Source of the DNA: an uncultured Bacilli bacterium | GTDB lineage: Bacteria; Bacillota_I; Bacilli_A; RF39; UBA660 | Reading direction: 5' to 3' | Assembly: GCA_947628445.1 (NCBI GenBank) | Contig: CANQZX010000060.1 | Span: 1-5,737, forward strand | Length of the DNA: 5,737 nucleotides | Made by a program: the position numbers and the translations under genes | In this document: in pieces, positions 1 through 5,704 of the stretch | Numbering within the stretch: position 1 is the stretch's first letter | How the letters are laid out: every line of letters begins with the position of its first letter | Notes under the pieces: generated by a model | What the model saw: the letters and a program-made list of their open reading frames with translations, nothing else | Told to the model about the DNA's origin: nothing | The model's database searches: none

Positions 1-1560
1 AGTGATAGTTATTATGTTTATTTAAAAATAAATACTAATGAATTAAGATATACTAATTTTAAAGATAGTGATAATGATATCAAACCCGGAATTGAACAAG
101 CAGATAAAACCATTACAGCCTCAGATGCAACTCATACAACTAAAGTACCCGAATTAATCTTAACCATTAAAGAAACTAATAAAGCCACAGGAGAAACCAA
201 AGAATTAACTCAAGAAGATATAGAAGACTTAACATATTATGATAGTATCTCTACGAAAAAGAAAACAACAGATAGTACCGAAGAAGTAACCATCCGTGGT
301 TTTGATATAACGGAAGCAAAAGGAATGATATTACTAAAATATGAAAATATTCATACCAGTAATGAAGAAAAAGATGAAGGAAGAGAAAACTTACCAAATA
401 TGACAACCCATGAATGGGAAATAACAGTAACTTTAATAAACTTAGATAGTGATCAAAATAATAATACAGGTAAAACTTTTGATGCAACCTTATTATTACA
501 AAAAGATCAAATAATTACTAATTTAGCAGATGCTTGTGGGCCTGAAGATACAATAGAAACATGCATTAAAAAAATTAGCAATGAAGATTATGAATATAGT
601 CATATAATTTATCATAATACAGCAGCTTTAGCCAATAGTAACATTACTAATAAAGACTTAAGTCCTAATGATAATAGTTATAGATTTAGTGGTTCAAGTG
701 AAGAAGTTCAAAACTATGTATGTCTAGATGGAACTGAAGCAACAATTGGAGCATGTTCATCAGATGCCGATTTATATCGGATAATAGGTTTCTTCCCAAA
801 TGAATCAGGCAAATATGAAATGAAACTAATCAAATATGATTATGCTACCAAAGAAGAACTAGGCGATAATACAACAGCGCCAGGTGGAGCATATTATGGT
901 TCAAGTAATGTTTACTATTGGAATAGTAGTCAAGGAACAAGTACTGGTGATCCTAATACAAATATGTGGCAATATAGTAACTTAAATAAAAAGAATCTAA
1001 ATGAATATTATTTAAATACATACCTTGCTAAAGTAAATAATTTAAGTGAACATATAACCGAACATAAATGGGCAACAGGTGGATTTTCATTAAGTAGTTA
1101 TACCCCAAAACAAGTATATGAAAAAGAACTAGGAACCGAAAAACTGACAACAAATGATAATAAATGCTATGCCGAAGATAATAAAATTACAGCCCAAAAA
1201 TGTACTGAAGACGACTTAAGCTATAAAAATGCCAAAATTGGTTTAATGTATGTAAGTGATTATGGTTATGCAGCTTATCCAGATGCTTGGAATCAAATAA
1301 TAGATAGTTCAAGTGGATATGCTAGCAAAGCAGTAAAAACGAATAATTGGATGTTTTTAGGAAAAACAGAATGGACAATTTCTCGTCATTCTAATCGTAG
1401 TAATTATGTGTGGTATTTTTCCACTGCAGGCAGTGTGGACAACTACTATGACGTAATCTTCACCATCAGCGTCCGGCCAACCTTCTATTTAGACTCTTCA
1501 ACCAAAATAGCCGGTGGCGATGGCACTCATGATAATCCTTTTCGGTTATCTTGGAATTAA
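1..1560 (+). CDS. Large secreted/surface protein, 3' part, with C-terminal lectin-like (DUF6273-like) domain; 5' end outside window
   Basis: The reading frame is open from base 1 to the TAA at 1558-1560, giving 519 residues, so the start lies upstream. The ATG at 325 is internal: the same frame continues before it with the same composition, and it has no ribosome binding site. Residues 1-170 are Thr/Asn/Glu-rich and look like beta-sandwich repeats, ending in WEITVTLINLDSDQ...NTGKTF. From about residue 236 a second domain begins (YVCLDG...DLYRIIGFF). It carries KIGLMYVSDYGYAAYPDAW and NNWMFLGKTEWTISR, and closes with VRPTFYLDSS...GGDGTHDNPFRL. From memory, this layout matches a family of prepilin-like or surface proteins with a C-type-lectin/DUF6273-like fold in uncultured gut Firmicutes. 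Cysteines pair at 179/188, 241/252 and 389/401, consistent with extracellular disulfides. No membrane segment or sorting signal is visible at the C-terminus, so any anchor must be N-terminal. The ligand is unknown. Confidence 0.85.
   Translation, partial: SDSYYVYLKINTNELRYTNFKDSDNDIKPGIEQADKTITASDATHTTKVPELILTIKETNKATGETKELTQEDIEDLTYYDSISTKKKTTDSTEEVTIRGFDITEAKGMILLKYENIHTSNEEKDEGRENLPNMTTHEWEITVTLINLDSDQNNNTGKTFDATLLLQKDQIITNLADACGPEDTIETCIKKISNEDYEYSHIIYHNTAALANSNITNKDLSPNDNSYRFSGSSEEVQNYVCLDGTEATIGACSSDADLYRIIGFFPNESGKYEMKLIKYDYATKEELGDNTTAPGGAYYGSSNVYYWNSSQGTSTGDPNTNMWQYSNLNKKNLNEYYLNTYLAKVNNLSEHITEHKWATGGFSLSSYTPKQVYEKELGTEKLTTNDNKCYAEDNKITAQKCTEDDLSYKNAKIGLMYVSDYGYAAYPDAWNQIIDSSSGYASKAVKTNNWMFLGKTEWTISRHSNRSNYVWYFSTAGSVDNYYDVIFTISVRPTFYLDSSTKIAGGDGTHDNPFRLSWN
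1381..1540 (+). other. Candidate hypervariable segment (DGR variable-region-like) in the surface protein's terminal domain
   Basis: Codons 461-469 (SRHSNRSNY) all end in T, and 10 of 12 codons from 480 to 491 (DNYYDVIFTISV) end in C. Elsewhere the gene prefers A- or T-ending codons; only 1 of 20 codons at 961-1020 ends in C. Adenine-specific mutagenesis of AAT or AAC template codons would give NNT or NNC, so the pattern fits a DGR variable region. The two clusters alternate with motifs likely to be conserved (EWTIS, VW, VRPTFYL), and the segment sits at the C-terminal end of a lectin-like fold, as in known DGR targets. A GC-rich stretch at 1511-1526 lies where an initiation-of-mutagenic-homology element could be. 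TAT at codon 483 and GTA at 485 do not derive from AAC. No template repeat or reverse transcriptase is in the window. Recombination between paralogues is the main alternative. Confidence 0.35.
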
Positions 1561-1568
1561 AAATAATT

Positions 1569-1655
1569 TAAGCCCCACAATAATATTATTAAATAGGTGA
1601 TAAATATTTTTATTGGCTTAGGAATAATATTATGTAGTGTGGGCTTATTTTTTTT
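1569..1655 (+). terminator. Long imperfect hairpin with T8 tract, probable terminator of the surface protein gene
   Basis: Starting nine bases after the stop codon, 1569-1575 (TAAGCCC) pairs with 1641-1647 (GGGCTTA). ACA at 1577-1579 pairs with TGT at 1638-1640, and 1580-1590 pairs perfectly over 11 bp with 1623-1633. There is a one-base bulge on the left arm and a four-base bulge on the right. Eight T residues follow at 1648-1655. The form is that of an intrinsic terminator, but the loop is unusually large (32 nt). The loop contains a Shine-Dalgarno sequence and the start of the next ORF, so the structure may also regulate that ORF. Confidence 0.6.
1595..1601 (+). promoter_or_regulatory. Shine-Dalgarno AGGTGAT in the hairpin loop
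   Basis: AGGTGAT is a perfect match to the 16S rRNA anti-Shine-Dalgarno complement (AAGGAGGTGATC). It overlaps the GTG at 1597, so that GTG is unlikely to be the codon it serves. In-frame ATT codons lie 4 bases (1606) and 10 bases (1612) downstream. The site suggests that translation of the small membrane ORF starts near 1606-1612 on a rare start codon. Which codon is used cannot be settled from sequence alone. Confidence 0.45.
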
Positions 1656-1836
1656 AATTATCTATCTTAATTTATTAACAATTGGGTATAGTTTTCTTGA
1701 TTTTGGTAAATTTATTATTAGTAGTCCTTATTTATACTTAATACTTTTGGGTTTAGTTTTTATTACTTGGGGTTTAGAAAGGAAGAAAATTAATGAATTT
1801 TTATTACGACATCACTTTAGATTTTTTAGAAAATAA
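1597..1836 (+). CDS. Small two-helix membrane protein, unknown function (start uncertain)
   Basis: I do not recognise this protein. The ORF gives up to 79 residues with two hydrophobic segments, about residues 4-27 and 45-60, followed by a strongly basic tail (ERKK...RHHFRFFRK). That layout suggests a small integral membrane protein with its tail in the cytoplasm. It overlaps the following DUF3603 gene by 44 bases, which could couple their translation; the downstream gene's ribosome binding site lies inside this ORF. The GTG at 1597 sits within the Shine-Dalgarno sequence, so the true start may be ATT at 1606 or 1612, giving about 74-76 residues. The terminator-like hairpin over its start is a reason for caution. 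The clear membrane topology argues against chance, although T-rich DNA tends to yield hydrophobic ORFs. Confidence 0.5.
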   Translation: MINIFIGLGIILCSVGLFFLIIYLNLLTIGYSFLDFGKFIISSPYLYLILLGLVFITWGLERKKINEFLLRHHFRFFRK

Positions 1837-2422
1837 TTACCAATTTTATGAAATATTTCCTCAAGATCAGTTTTGGAAGATTAAAAAAATTCCTTTATTT
1901 CAAGTTAATAACAAAACGATTAAAGATTTTTTAAATAATCATATCCAAGTAGATAAAGAGTTTTTAAAATTAATTTATCAAAAAACCATGGTGGAAGATC
2001 AAAAATGTGATTATGCCTGTATACTCGCGGATAAAAATAATGCTATCGCGGTTGTTTTTGATGAAAATGGGATTAATACCGAAATGAGTTTACTTTCTTT
2101 AAGTGATGAATTAAATTTACTAGAAATTATTTATAGTATTCCTTTAATGGTAATTGATTATGTAACCATTGAAAAAAGACCCAAACCAACTTTGTTAAGA
2201 CAGGCCTTACAAATTAAAAACATTATTTTAGAAGAAATAACAAAATTATTAGATAATAAAAATTATATGAAATTACAATATTTATATTTGGAATGGTTTG
2301 GCAAAACCGAAAAAGATTGGCGCAAAATGGCTAACCAAATGAAAGAACAATTAGATAAAGATATAGGCCTAAAAGAAGAAACTATTTCGGAAATTATTAA
2401 AATGAGTTATCACAATGTATAA
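1793..2422 (+). CDS. DUF3603/UPF0736 family protein (YjbA-like)
   Basis: This encodes 209 residues with no signal peptide or membrane segment, so it is cytosolic. The start is ATG 1793, preceded by AAAGGAAG at 1778-1785 with a 7-base gap. The layout resembles Bacillus YjbA (UPF0736, DUF3603, about 250 residues): an N-terminal YDI...LDFLENNYQFYEIF, then a W-K-I-PLFQV strand, LLKLIYQK-like helix (here KLIYQK), a YACILADKNNAIAVVFD strand pair, and a C-terminal Y-x-E-W signature (Y165, E167, W168; compare YWYTEW in YjbA). This protein is about 40 residues shorter than the Bacillus one. The family has no established biochemical function. The assignment comes from remembered alignment, not a search. 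It probably forms a transcription unit with the small membrane ORF before it and the lipoprotein gene 45 bases after it. Confidence 0.7.
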   Translation: MNFYYDITLDFLENNYQFYEIFPQDQFWKIKKIPLFQVNNKTIKDFLNNHIQVDKEFLKLIYQKTMVEDQKCDYACILADKNNAIAVVFDENGINTEMSLLSLSDELNLLEIIYSIPLMVIDYVTIEKRPKPTLLRQALQIKNIILEEITKLLDNKNYMKLQYLYLEWFGKTEKDWRKMANQMKEQLDKDIGLKEETISEIIKMSYHNV

Positions 2423-2467
2423 AATTGGTAAAATGTTACATTATATAGATGTAAGGAATGGGATTAG

Positions 2468-3028
2468 ATGAAAAAATTATGTTTAGTTTTAAGTATTTTT
2501 GTTGGCAGTTTGTTTTTAGTAGGTTGTTCATTAACTAAAAGTACCGCGAGTGATGCGGTAAAGAACTTTCTTGATCAATATAAGAATTTAAGTTCGGCTG
2601 TTTTAACGGATTTGGAAACGGTGATATCAAAAGAAGATTTCACAGATAACCAAAAGGATGAATATCGAGATATTTTAAAGAAACAATATAGTGATTTAAA
2701 ATATGAAATTACCAATGAAAATTATGATGGAGATACGGCAATTGTAACTACGAAAATTACGGTTTATGATTTATATAAAGTCCAAAATGATGCCGCATCT
2801 TATTTAGCCCAAAATCAAGATAAGTTCCAAGATAAAGATGGTAATTATGATAATTCATTATTTTTAGATTATAAATTAGAACAAATGAAAATGATGAAAG
2901 ATACCGTTGAATACACAATAGATTTTTATGTTGAAAAAGATCAAGACGATAAATGGCAAGTTAGTGAATTATCGAATGATGACTTAGAAAAAATTCATGG
3001 TGTTTATAATTATGATTTAGAAAGTTAG
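2468..3028 (+). CDS. Small lipoprotein, possible NTF2/DUF4878-like fold
   Basis: This encodes 186 residues. The N-terminus MKKLCLVLSIFVGSLF ends in a lipobox (LVGC, Cys20), so the protein should be lipidated by Lgt, cleaved by LspA and anchored on the outer face of the membrane. The mature part has helices (DAVKNFLDQYKNLSS, DEYRDILKKQY) followed by strands (LKYEITNENYDGDTAIVTTKITVYDLYKV, TVEYTIDFYVEKDQDDKWQVSEL). The order helix-helix, GD-A-V strand and final KW-V strand recalls NTF2-like or DUF4878-like lipoproteins of Firmicutes; this is a fold-level inference. AAGGAA at 2453-2458 lies 9 bases before the ATG. No convincing separate promoter was found in the 45-base gap to the YjbA-like gene, so co-transcription is likely. 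Its role is unknown. Confidence 0.85.
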   Translation: MKKLCLVLSIFVGSLFLVGCSLTKSTASDAVKNFLDQYKNLSSAVLTDLETVISKEDFTDNQKDEYRDILKKQYSDLKYEITNENYDGDTAIVTTKITVYDLYKVQNDAASYLAQNQDKFQDKDGNYDNSLFLDYKLEQMKMMKDTVEYTIDFYVEKDQDDKWQVSELSNDDLEKIHGVYNYDLES

Positions 3029-3045
3029 GGTTAAGTCCTTTTTTT
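3027..3045 (+). terminator. Weak candidate terminator after the lipoprotein gene
   Basis: AGGGT at 3027-3031 can pair with GTCCT at 3035-3039, including two G-U pairs, around a 3-base loop. A run of seven T residues follows at 3039-3045. The stem is short and weak. The position at the gene end and the T run are the main support. Confidence 0.3.
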
Positions 3046-3082
3046 CTTGGTGTCAATTTTTTGTCAAATTAAACTCCTTTTC

Positions 3083-3111
3083 TTTAAAAATAAAGTTAAA
3101 CCATTTATAAT
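3083..3111 (+). promoter_or_regulatory. Sigma-A-type promoter of the 94-residue protein gene
   Basis: TATAAT at 3106-3111 is a perfect -10 box. TTTAAA at 3083-3088 matches the TTGACA consensus at 4 of 6 positions, with the ideal 17-base spacer. Transcription would start near 3118, leaving a leader of about 15 bases that carries AGGAG at 3120-3124. The hexamer TGTCAA occurs twice just upstream (3051 and 3062), 11 bases apart. Confidence 0.5.
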
Positions 3112-3132
3112 TATTGTATAGGAGTGATGTCG

Positions 3133-3417
3133 ATGTCTACAAATGATTTTGATTTAATGTTTGATACTTTAACCAAAGTTTATAATGAGAGTTATGCGGC
3201 TTTGGATATGCTTTTACCAAATGCTAAAGAGGCAGCGGAATTAGATGCCATTGACCATTTAATTAGTTCTTGTCGTCATATTTTGGATGCCCAAGAACAA
3301 ATGCTAAAATATTCCCAAGATCAAGCTTTAAACAATACGCTTTTAAATAATATTGGGGATAAAATGCAAGCCTTAGCGGCATATGAAGCCGAATTAAAAT
3401 CAAGAAACTCGCGATAA
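3133..3417 (+). CDS. Small helical cytosolic protein, unknown function
   Basis: I do not recognise this 94-residue protein. Three in-frame starts lie close together: GTG 3124, ATG 3127 and ATG 3133. The Shine-Dalgarno AGGAG at 3120-3124 overlaps the first and is only 2 bases from the second, but is 8 bases from ATG 3133, so 3133 is chosen. The protein has no signal peptide or membrane segment. It appears almost wholly alpha-helical, with Leu/Ala/Met heptad-like spacing (FDLMFDTLTKVYNESYAAL, AIDHLISSCRHILDAQEQML, LLNNIGDKMQALAAYEAEL), which suggests a helical bundle that could dimerise. It has its own promoter and terminator, so it is expressed independently of its neighbours. Codon use is like that of the flanking genes. 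No function can be assigned. Confidence 0.75.
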   Translation: MSTNDFDLMFDTLTKVYNESYAALDMLLPNAKEAAELDAIDHLISSCRHILDAQEQMLKYSQDQALNNTLLNNIGDKMQALAAYEAELKSRNSR

Positions 3418-3430
3418 GCGAGTTTTTCTT
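3405..3430 (+). terminator. Intrinsic terminator containing the stop codon of the 94-residue protein gene
   Basis: AAACTCGC at 3405-3412 pairs perfectly with GCGAGTTT at 3418-3425 (8 bp) around a 5-base loop, GATAA. A T-rich tract follows at 3423-3430. The TAA stop (3415-3417) lies in the loop, and the left arm encodes the last residues of the protein. Confidence 0.88.
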
Positions 3431-3459
3431 TGGCAAAATAAGCATGGCTTGGCTATCTT
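3430..3459 (+). promoter_or_regulatory. Possible promoter of the dacB-spmA-spmB operon
   Basis: TTGGCA at 3430-3435 (5 of 6 to TTGACA) and TATCTT at 3454-3459 (4 of 6 to TATAAT) are 18 bases apart. This would start transcription near 3466, about 20 bases before the chosen ATG of dacB. A second, weaker reading is a sigma-E-like pair, GCATGGCT (3442-3449) and CATATCCT (3463-3470), with a 13-base spacer. That would suit a sporulation operon, but its start point would fall on the ribosome binding site. A promoter is expected here because a strong terminator precedes the operon. Confidence 0.35.
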
Positions 3460-3485
3460 TTTCATATCCTTAAATGAGGGATTTT

Positions 3486-4568
3486 ATGAAAAAAATAGCG
3501 TTAATACTTTTATTAATGATCCCCTTAAAAGTGGGGGCTATTAGTGCGGCCAGTGCCATTGTCATGGATTTAGATAATGACCGTATTTATTATGAGCGCA
3601 ATAGTAATACGCCACGCTTAATTGCTTCAACAACTAAAATTATGACTTGTCTGGTAGCAATTGAAAATGCTGATCTTACGAAACAAGTAACGGTTGGGGA
3701 GGAAATATTAAAAAGTTTTGGCAGTGCCATATATATTGAAATAGGCGAAAAATTAACCTTAAAGGATTTATTATATGGGTTAATGCTTCGGAGTGGTAAC
3801 GATGCAGCCATGGTAATTGCTAAAAATGTGGCAGGGGATATGGCTGGGTTTGCTAAACTGATGAATGCCAAAGCCCAAGAAATTGGCATGACTAACACTT
3901 ATTTTTATAATGCCCATGGTTTAGAAGAAAATAGTGGCGAAGGTAATACCTCCACGGCCTATGATATGGCCCTTTTAACTAAATATGCATATCAAAATAA
4001 AACTTTTCGGGAAATTTTTGGTACCAAAAATAAAACGATTAAAAGTAGTACCAAAACCTATAGTTGGAAAAGTAAAAATAAGTTAATTCATCGTTACGAT
4101 TATATCACGGGCGGGAAAACGGGCTTTACCGAAAAAGCAAGGCGGACTTTAGTTACCACGGGGGCTAAAGATAATATTAATTTAGTAATAGTTACTTTGA
4201 ATGACCCTAATGATTTTCAAGATCATATTGCTTTATATGAAGATGTTTTTGCTAGTTATCAAGCCCTTAAAGTGTTAGATCAAAAAAACTTTAAAGTCAA
4301 AAAAGATAAGTATTATGCTGATGATACTTTATATATTAAAAATAATGTTTATCTACCTTTAAAAAATGCCGAACAAAAAGATTTAAAAATTAATTATGCC
4401 TTAACAAAATTAAAAAATTATGAAGATGGCGATGTCGTGGGGCAAGCCGAGATTTATTTAAAAGAGAAGGTAGTGCGCAAAACTAATATTTATGTGCATA
4501 CTTCTAAGAAAAAAACAACAAAGTTAAGTTTTTGGCAAAAAATCTGGCGGTGGTTTAAAACATGGTAA
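3486..4568 (+). CDS. dacB: D-alanyl-D-alanine carboxypeptidase, peptidase family S11 (DacB/DacF type)
   Basis: This penicillin-binding protein removes the terminal D-Ala from peptidoglycan pentapeptides outside the membrane, which limits cross-linking. ATG 3486 is chosen over ATG 3474 because GAGGG at 3476-3480 lies 5 bases before it, and because the protein then starts directly with a signal peptide (MKKIALILLLMIPLKVGA). The protein has 360 residues, against about 380 for Bacillus DacB. All catalytic motifs are present: S48-T-T-K51 with nucleophile Ser48, S103-G-N105, and K211-T-G213 within GGKTGFTEKA. A C-terminal beta domain follows from about residue 260. The tail (KLSFWQKIWRWFKTW) is Trp- and Lys-rich and looks like the amphipathic membrane anchor of S11 enzymes. 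The context before spmA and spmB, as in B. subtilis, supports DacB (PBP5*) rather than the vegetative DacA. The stop overlaps spmA by 7 bases. Confidence 0.93.
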   Translation: MKKIALILLLMIPLKVGAISAASAIVMDLDNDRIYYERNSNTPRLIASTTKIMTCLVAIENADLTKQVTVGEEILKSFGSAIYIEIGEKLTLKDLLYGLMLRSGNDAAMVIAKNVAGDMAGFAKLMNAKAQEIGMTNTYFYNAHGLEENSGEGNTSTAYDMALLTKYAYQNKTFREIFGTKNKTIKSSTKTYSWKSKNKLIHRYDYITGGKTGFTEKARRTLVTTGAKDNINLVIVTLNDPNDFQDHIALYEDVFASYQALKVLDQKNFKVKKDKYYADDTLYIKNNVYLPLKNAEQKDLKINYALTKLKNYEDGDVVGQAEIYLKEKVVRKTNIYVHTSKKKTTKLSFWQKIWRWFKTW

Positions 4569-5140
4569 ATTATATTTGGATTTTTTTAATTTTAGTGGGT
4601 ATCTTTTTTGCTTTATTAACTGGGCGCATTGATGTTATTAATAATAGTATTTTAACTAATGGTAAAGAAGGCCTCGACTTAATTTTATCGATTTTGCCAA
4701 TTATTGTTCTTTGGACGGGTATTATGAAAATTGCCGAAGATTCCGGGTTACTCAAAAAATTTGCCCATTTAGTCCAACCCTTGCTTTCCAAATTATTTCC
4801 CGATGTTCCCAAGGATAATCCGGCTTTAGGTTATATTGCTTCTAATATCGCAGCTAATATGATGGGCTTAGGTAGCGCGGCAACTCCATTTGGCTTAAAA
4901 GCGATGAAAGAACTGCAAAAAATTAATCCGGATAAAGAAACGGCCTCCACCCCGATGATTACTTTTTTAGTTTTAAATACCGCGGGCGTAACTATTGTAC
5001 CAACGACAGTACTGGCTTTAAGAATTGCGCATCATTCGGCTAATCCTTCGGAAATAATTATTCCCGGAGTTATTGCTACCTTTTGTTCGAGTTTAGGCGG
5101 TCTTTTACTCGATTATTTCATAAGGAGAAGAAAAAGATGA
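4562..5140 (+). CDS. spmA: Spore maturation protein A
   Basis: This encodes 192 residues, close to the usual family length. It is an integral membrane protein of the nucleoside-recognition (Gate) family. Hydrophobic segments lie at about residues 5-21, 38-55, 130-152 and 165-186. The conserved core is N95-IAANMMGLGSAATPFG and K113-AM, followed by a TFLVLNTAGVTIVP-type segment. SpmA ends with a basic tail (RRRKR). In B. subtilis, SpmA and SpmB are needed for full dehydration of the spore core and for heat resistance; the transported substrate is not established. The ATG overlaps the dacB stop by 7 bases, with a weak GGTGG ribosome binding site at 4549-4553, so translational coupling to dacB is likely. 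The TGA stop is part of an ATGA overlap with spmB. Confidence 0.95.
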   Translation: MVNYIWIFLILVGIFFALLTGRIDVINNSILTNGKEGLDLILSILPIIVLWTGIMKIAEDSGLLKKFAHLVQPLLSKLFPDVPKDNPALGYIASNIAANMMGLGSAATPFGLKAMKELQKINPDKETASTPMITFLVLNTAGVTIVPTTVLALRIAHHSANPSEIIIPGVIATFCSSLGGLLLDYFIRRRKR

Positions 5141-5655
5141 ACCTATTATCTAAAATTGTCATTCCTATTTTTGTCGTGGTTGTTATTTTTTATGGTTTTA
5201 AGCAAAAAATTAATGTTTATGAATCTTTTTTAGCTGGCGCCAAAGAAGGTCTTTATATAACCTTTAATATTTTTCCGGCCGTTATTGCTATGGTCTTTGC
5301 CATCAATATTTTTTTAGATAGTAATTTTATTTATTTTTTACTTAATTCTTTCCGCGGTCTTTTTAATTTTTTACATATTCCTTTAGAAATTATGCCCATG
5401 GCTTTGCTGCGACCTGTTTCAGGAACGGCTTCTTTAGCCATAATGAATGATATTTTTCTGCGTTTTGGTCCCGATTCTTATTTAGGCCGGCTGGCTTCTA
5501 TTTTACAAGGTTGTACCGATACAACTATTTATGTACTGGCCCTTTATTTTAGTTCGATTGGCATTAAAAAAATTCGTTATTCTTTAGGCGTGGGCCTTTT
5601 TGCCGATTTAGTCGGAATCGTAATGGCTTTTATTTTGACTATGATTTTATTTTAA
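5137..5655 (+). CDS. spmB: Spore maturation protein B
   Basis: This encodes 172 residues, against about 178 in B. subtilis. It is the second Gate-family membrane protein of the pair and is presumed to work with SpmA in the forespore membranes. The start is ATG 5137, not the upstream in-frame TTG at 5083: AAGGAG at 5122-5127 lies 9 bases before the ATG, and the ATGA overlap with the spmA stop is typical of coupled genes. Hydrophobic segments lie at about residues 5-21, 41-60, 64-91 and 150-171. Family signatures are R92-PVSG-T97, then GPDSYLGRLASILQG and CTDTTIYVLALYF, and a GIKKIRYSLGVGLFADLVGI stretch. The protein appears complete and undamaged. It is the last gene before a strong terminator. 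Confidence 0.95.
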   Translation: MNLLSKIVIPIFVVVVIFYGFKQKINVYESFLAGAKEGLYITFNIFPAVIAMVFAINIFLDSNFIYFLLNSFRGLFNFLHIPLEIMPMALLRPVSGTASLAIMNDIFLRFGPDSYLGRLASILQGCTDTTIYVLALYFSSIGIKKIRYSLGVGLFADLVGIVMAFILTMILF

Positions 5656-5704
5656 AAAAACGTTACTATTCACAGATTTTTACATAAAAGTGGCAATCAT
5701 TCTT

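Noticed and set aside
325..327. ATG 325 as the start of the surface protein
   Set aside because: The frame is open back to base 1 with the same coding character, and there is no ribosome binding site at 325.
2394..2423. Possible promoter TTATTA-18-TATAAA before the lipoprotein gene
   Set aside because: The -35 box matches at only 3 of 6 positions and lies inside coding sequence. Such pairs are frequent in this base composition.
3051..3067. Direct repeat TGTCAA spaced 11 bases apart, a possible operator
   Set aside because: Six-base repeats in AT-rich DNA are common by chance, and no regulator gene is nearby.
3442..3470. Sigma-E-like promoter (GCATGGCT, 13 bases, CATATCCT) before dacB
   Set aside because: Each box matches only about half of the consensus, and the predicted transcript would begin at the dacB ribosome binding site. 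It is mentioned under the promoter entry but not listed separately.
3590..3898. Long minus-strand open frames opposite dacB and other genes
   Set aside because: They are antisense shadows of well-supported genes, with no ribosome binding sites or recognisable products.
5083..5136. TTG 5083 as the start of spmB with an 18-residue extension
   Set aside because: The extension is just spmA read in another frame. ATG 5137 has a good ribosome binding site and gives the family length.
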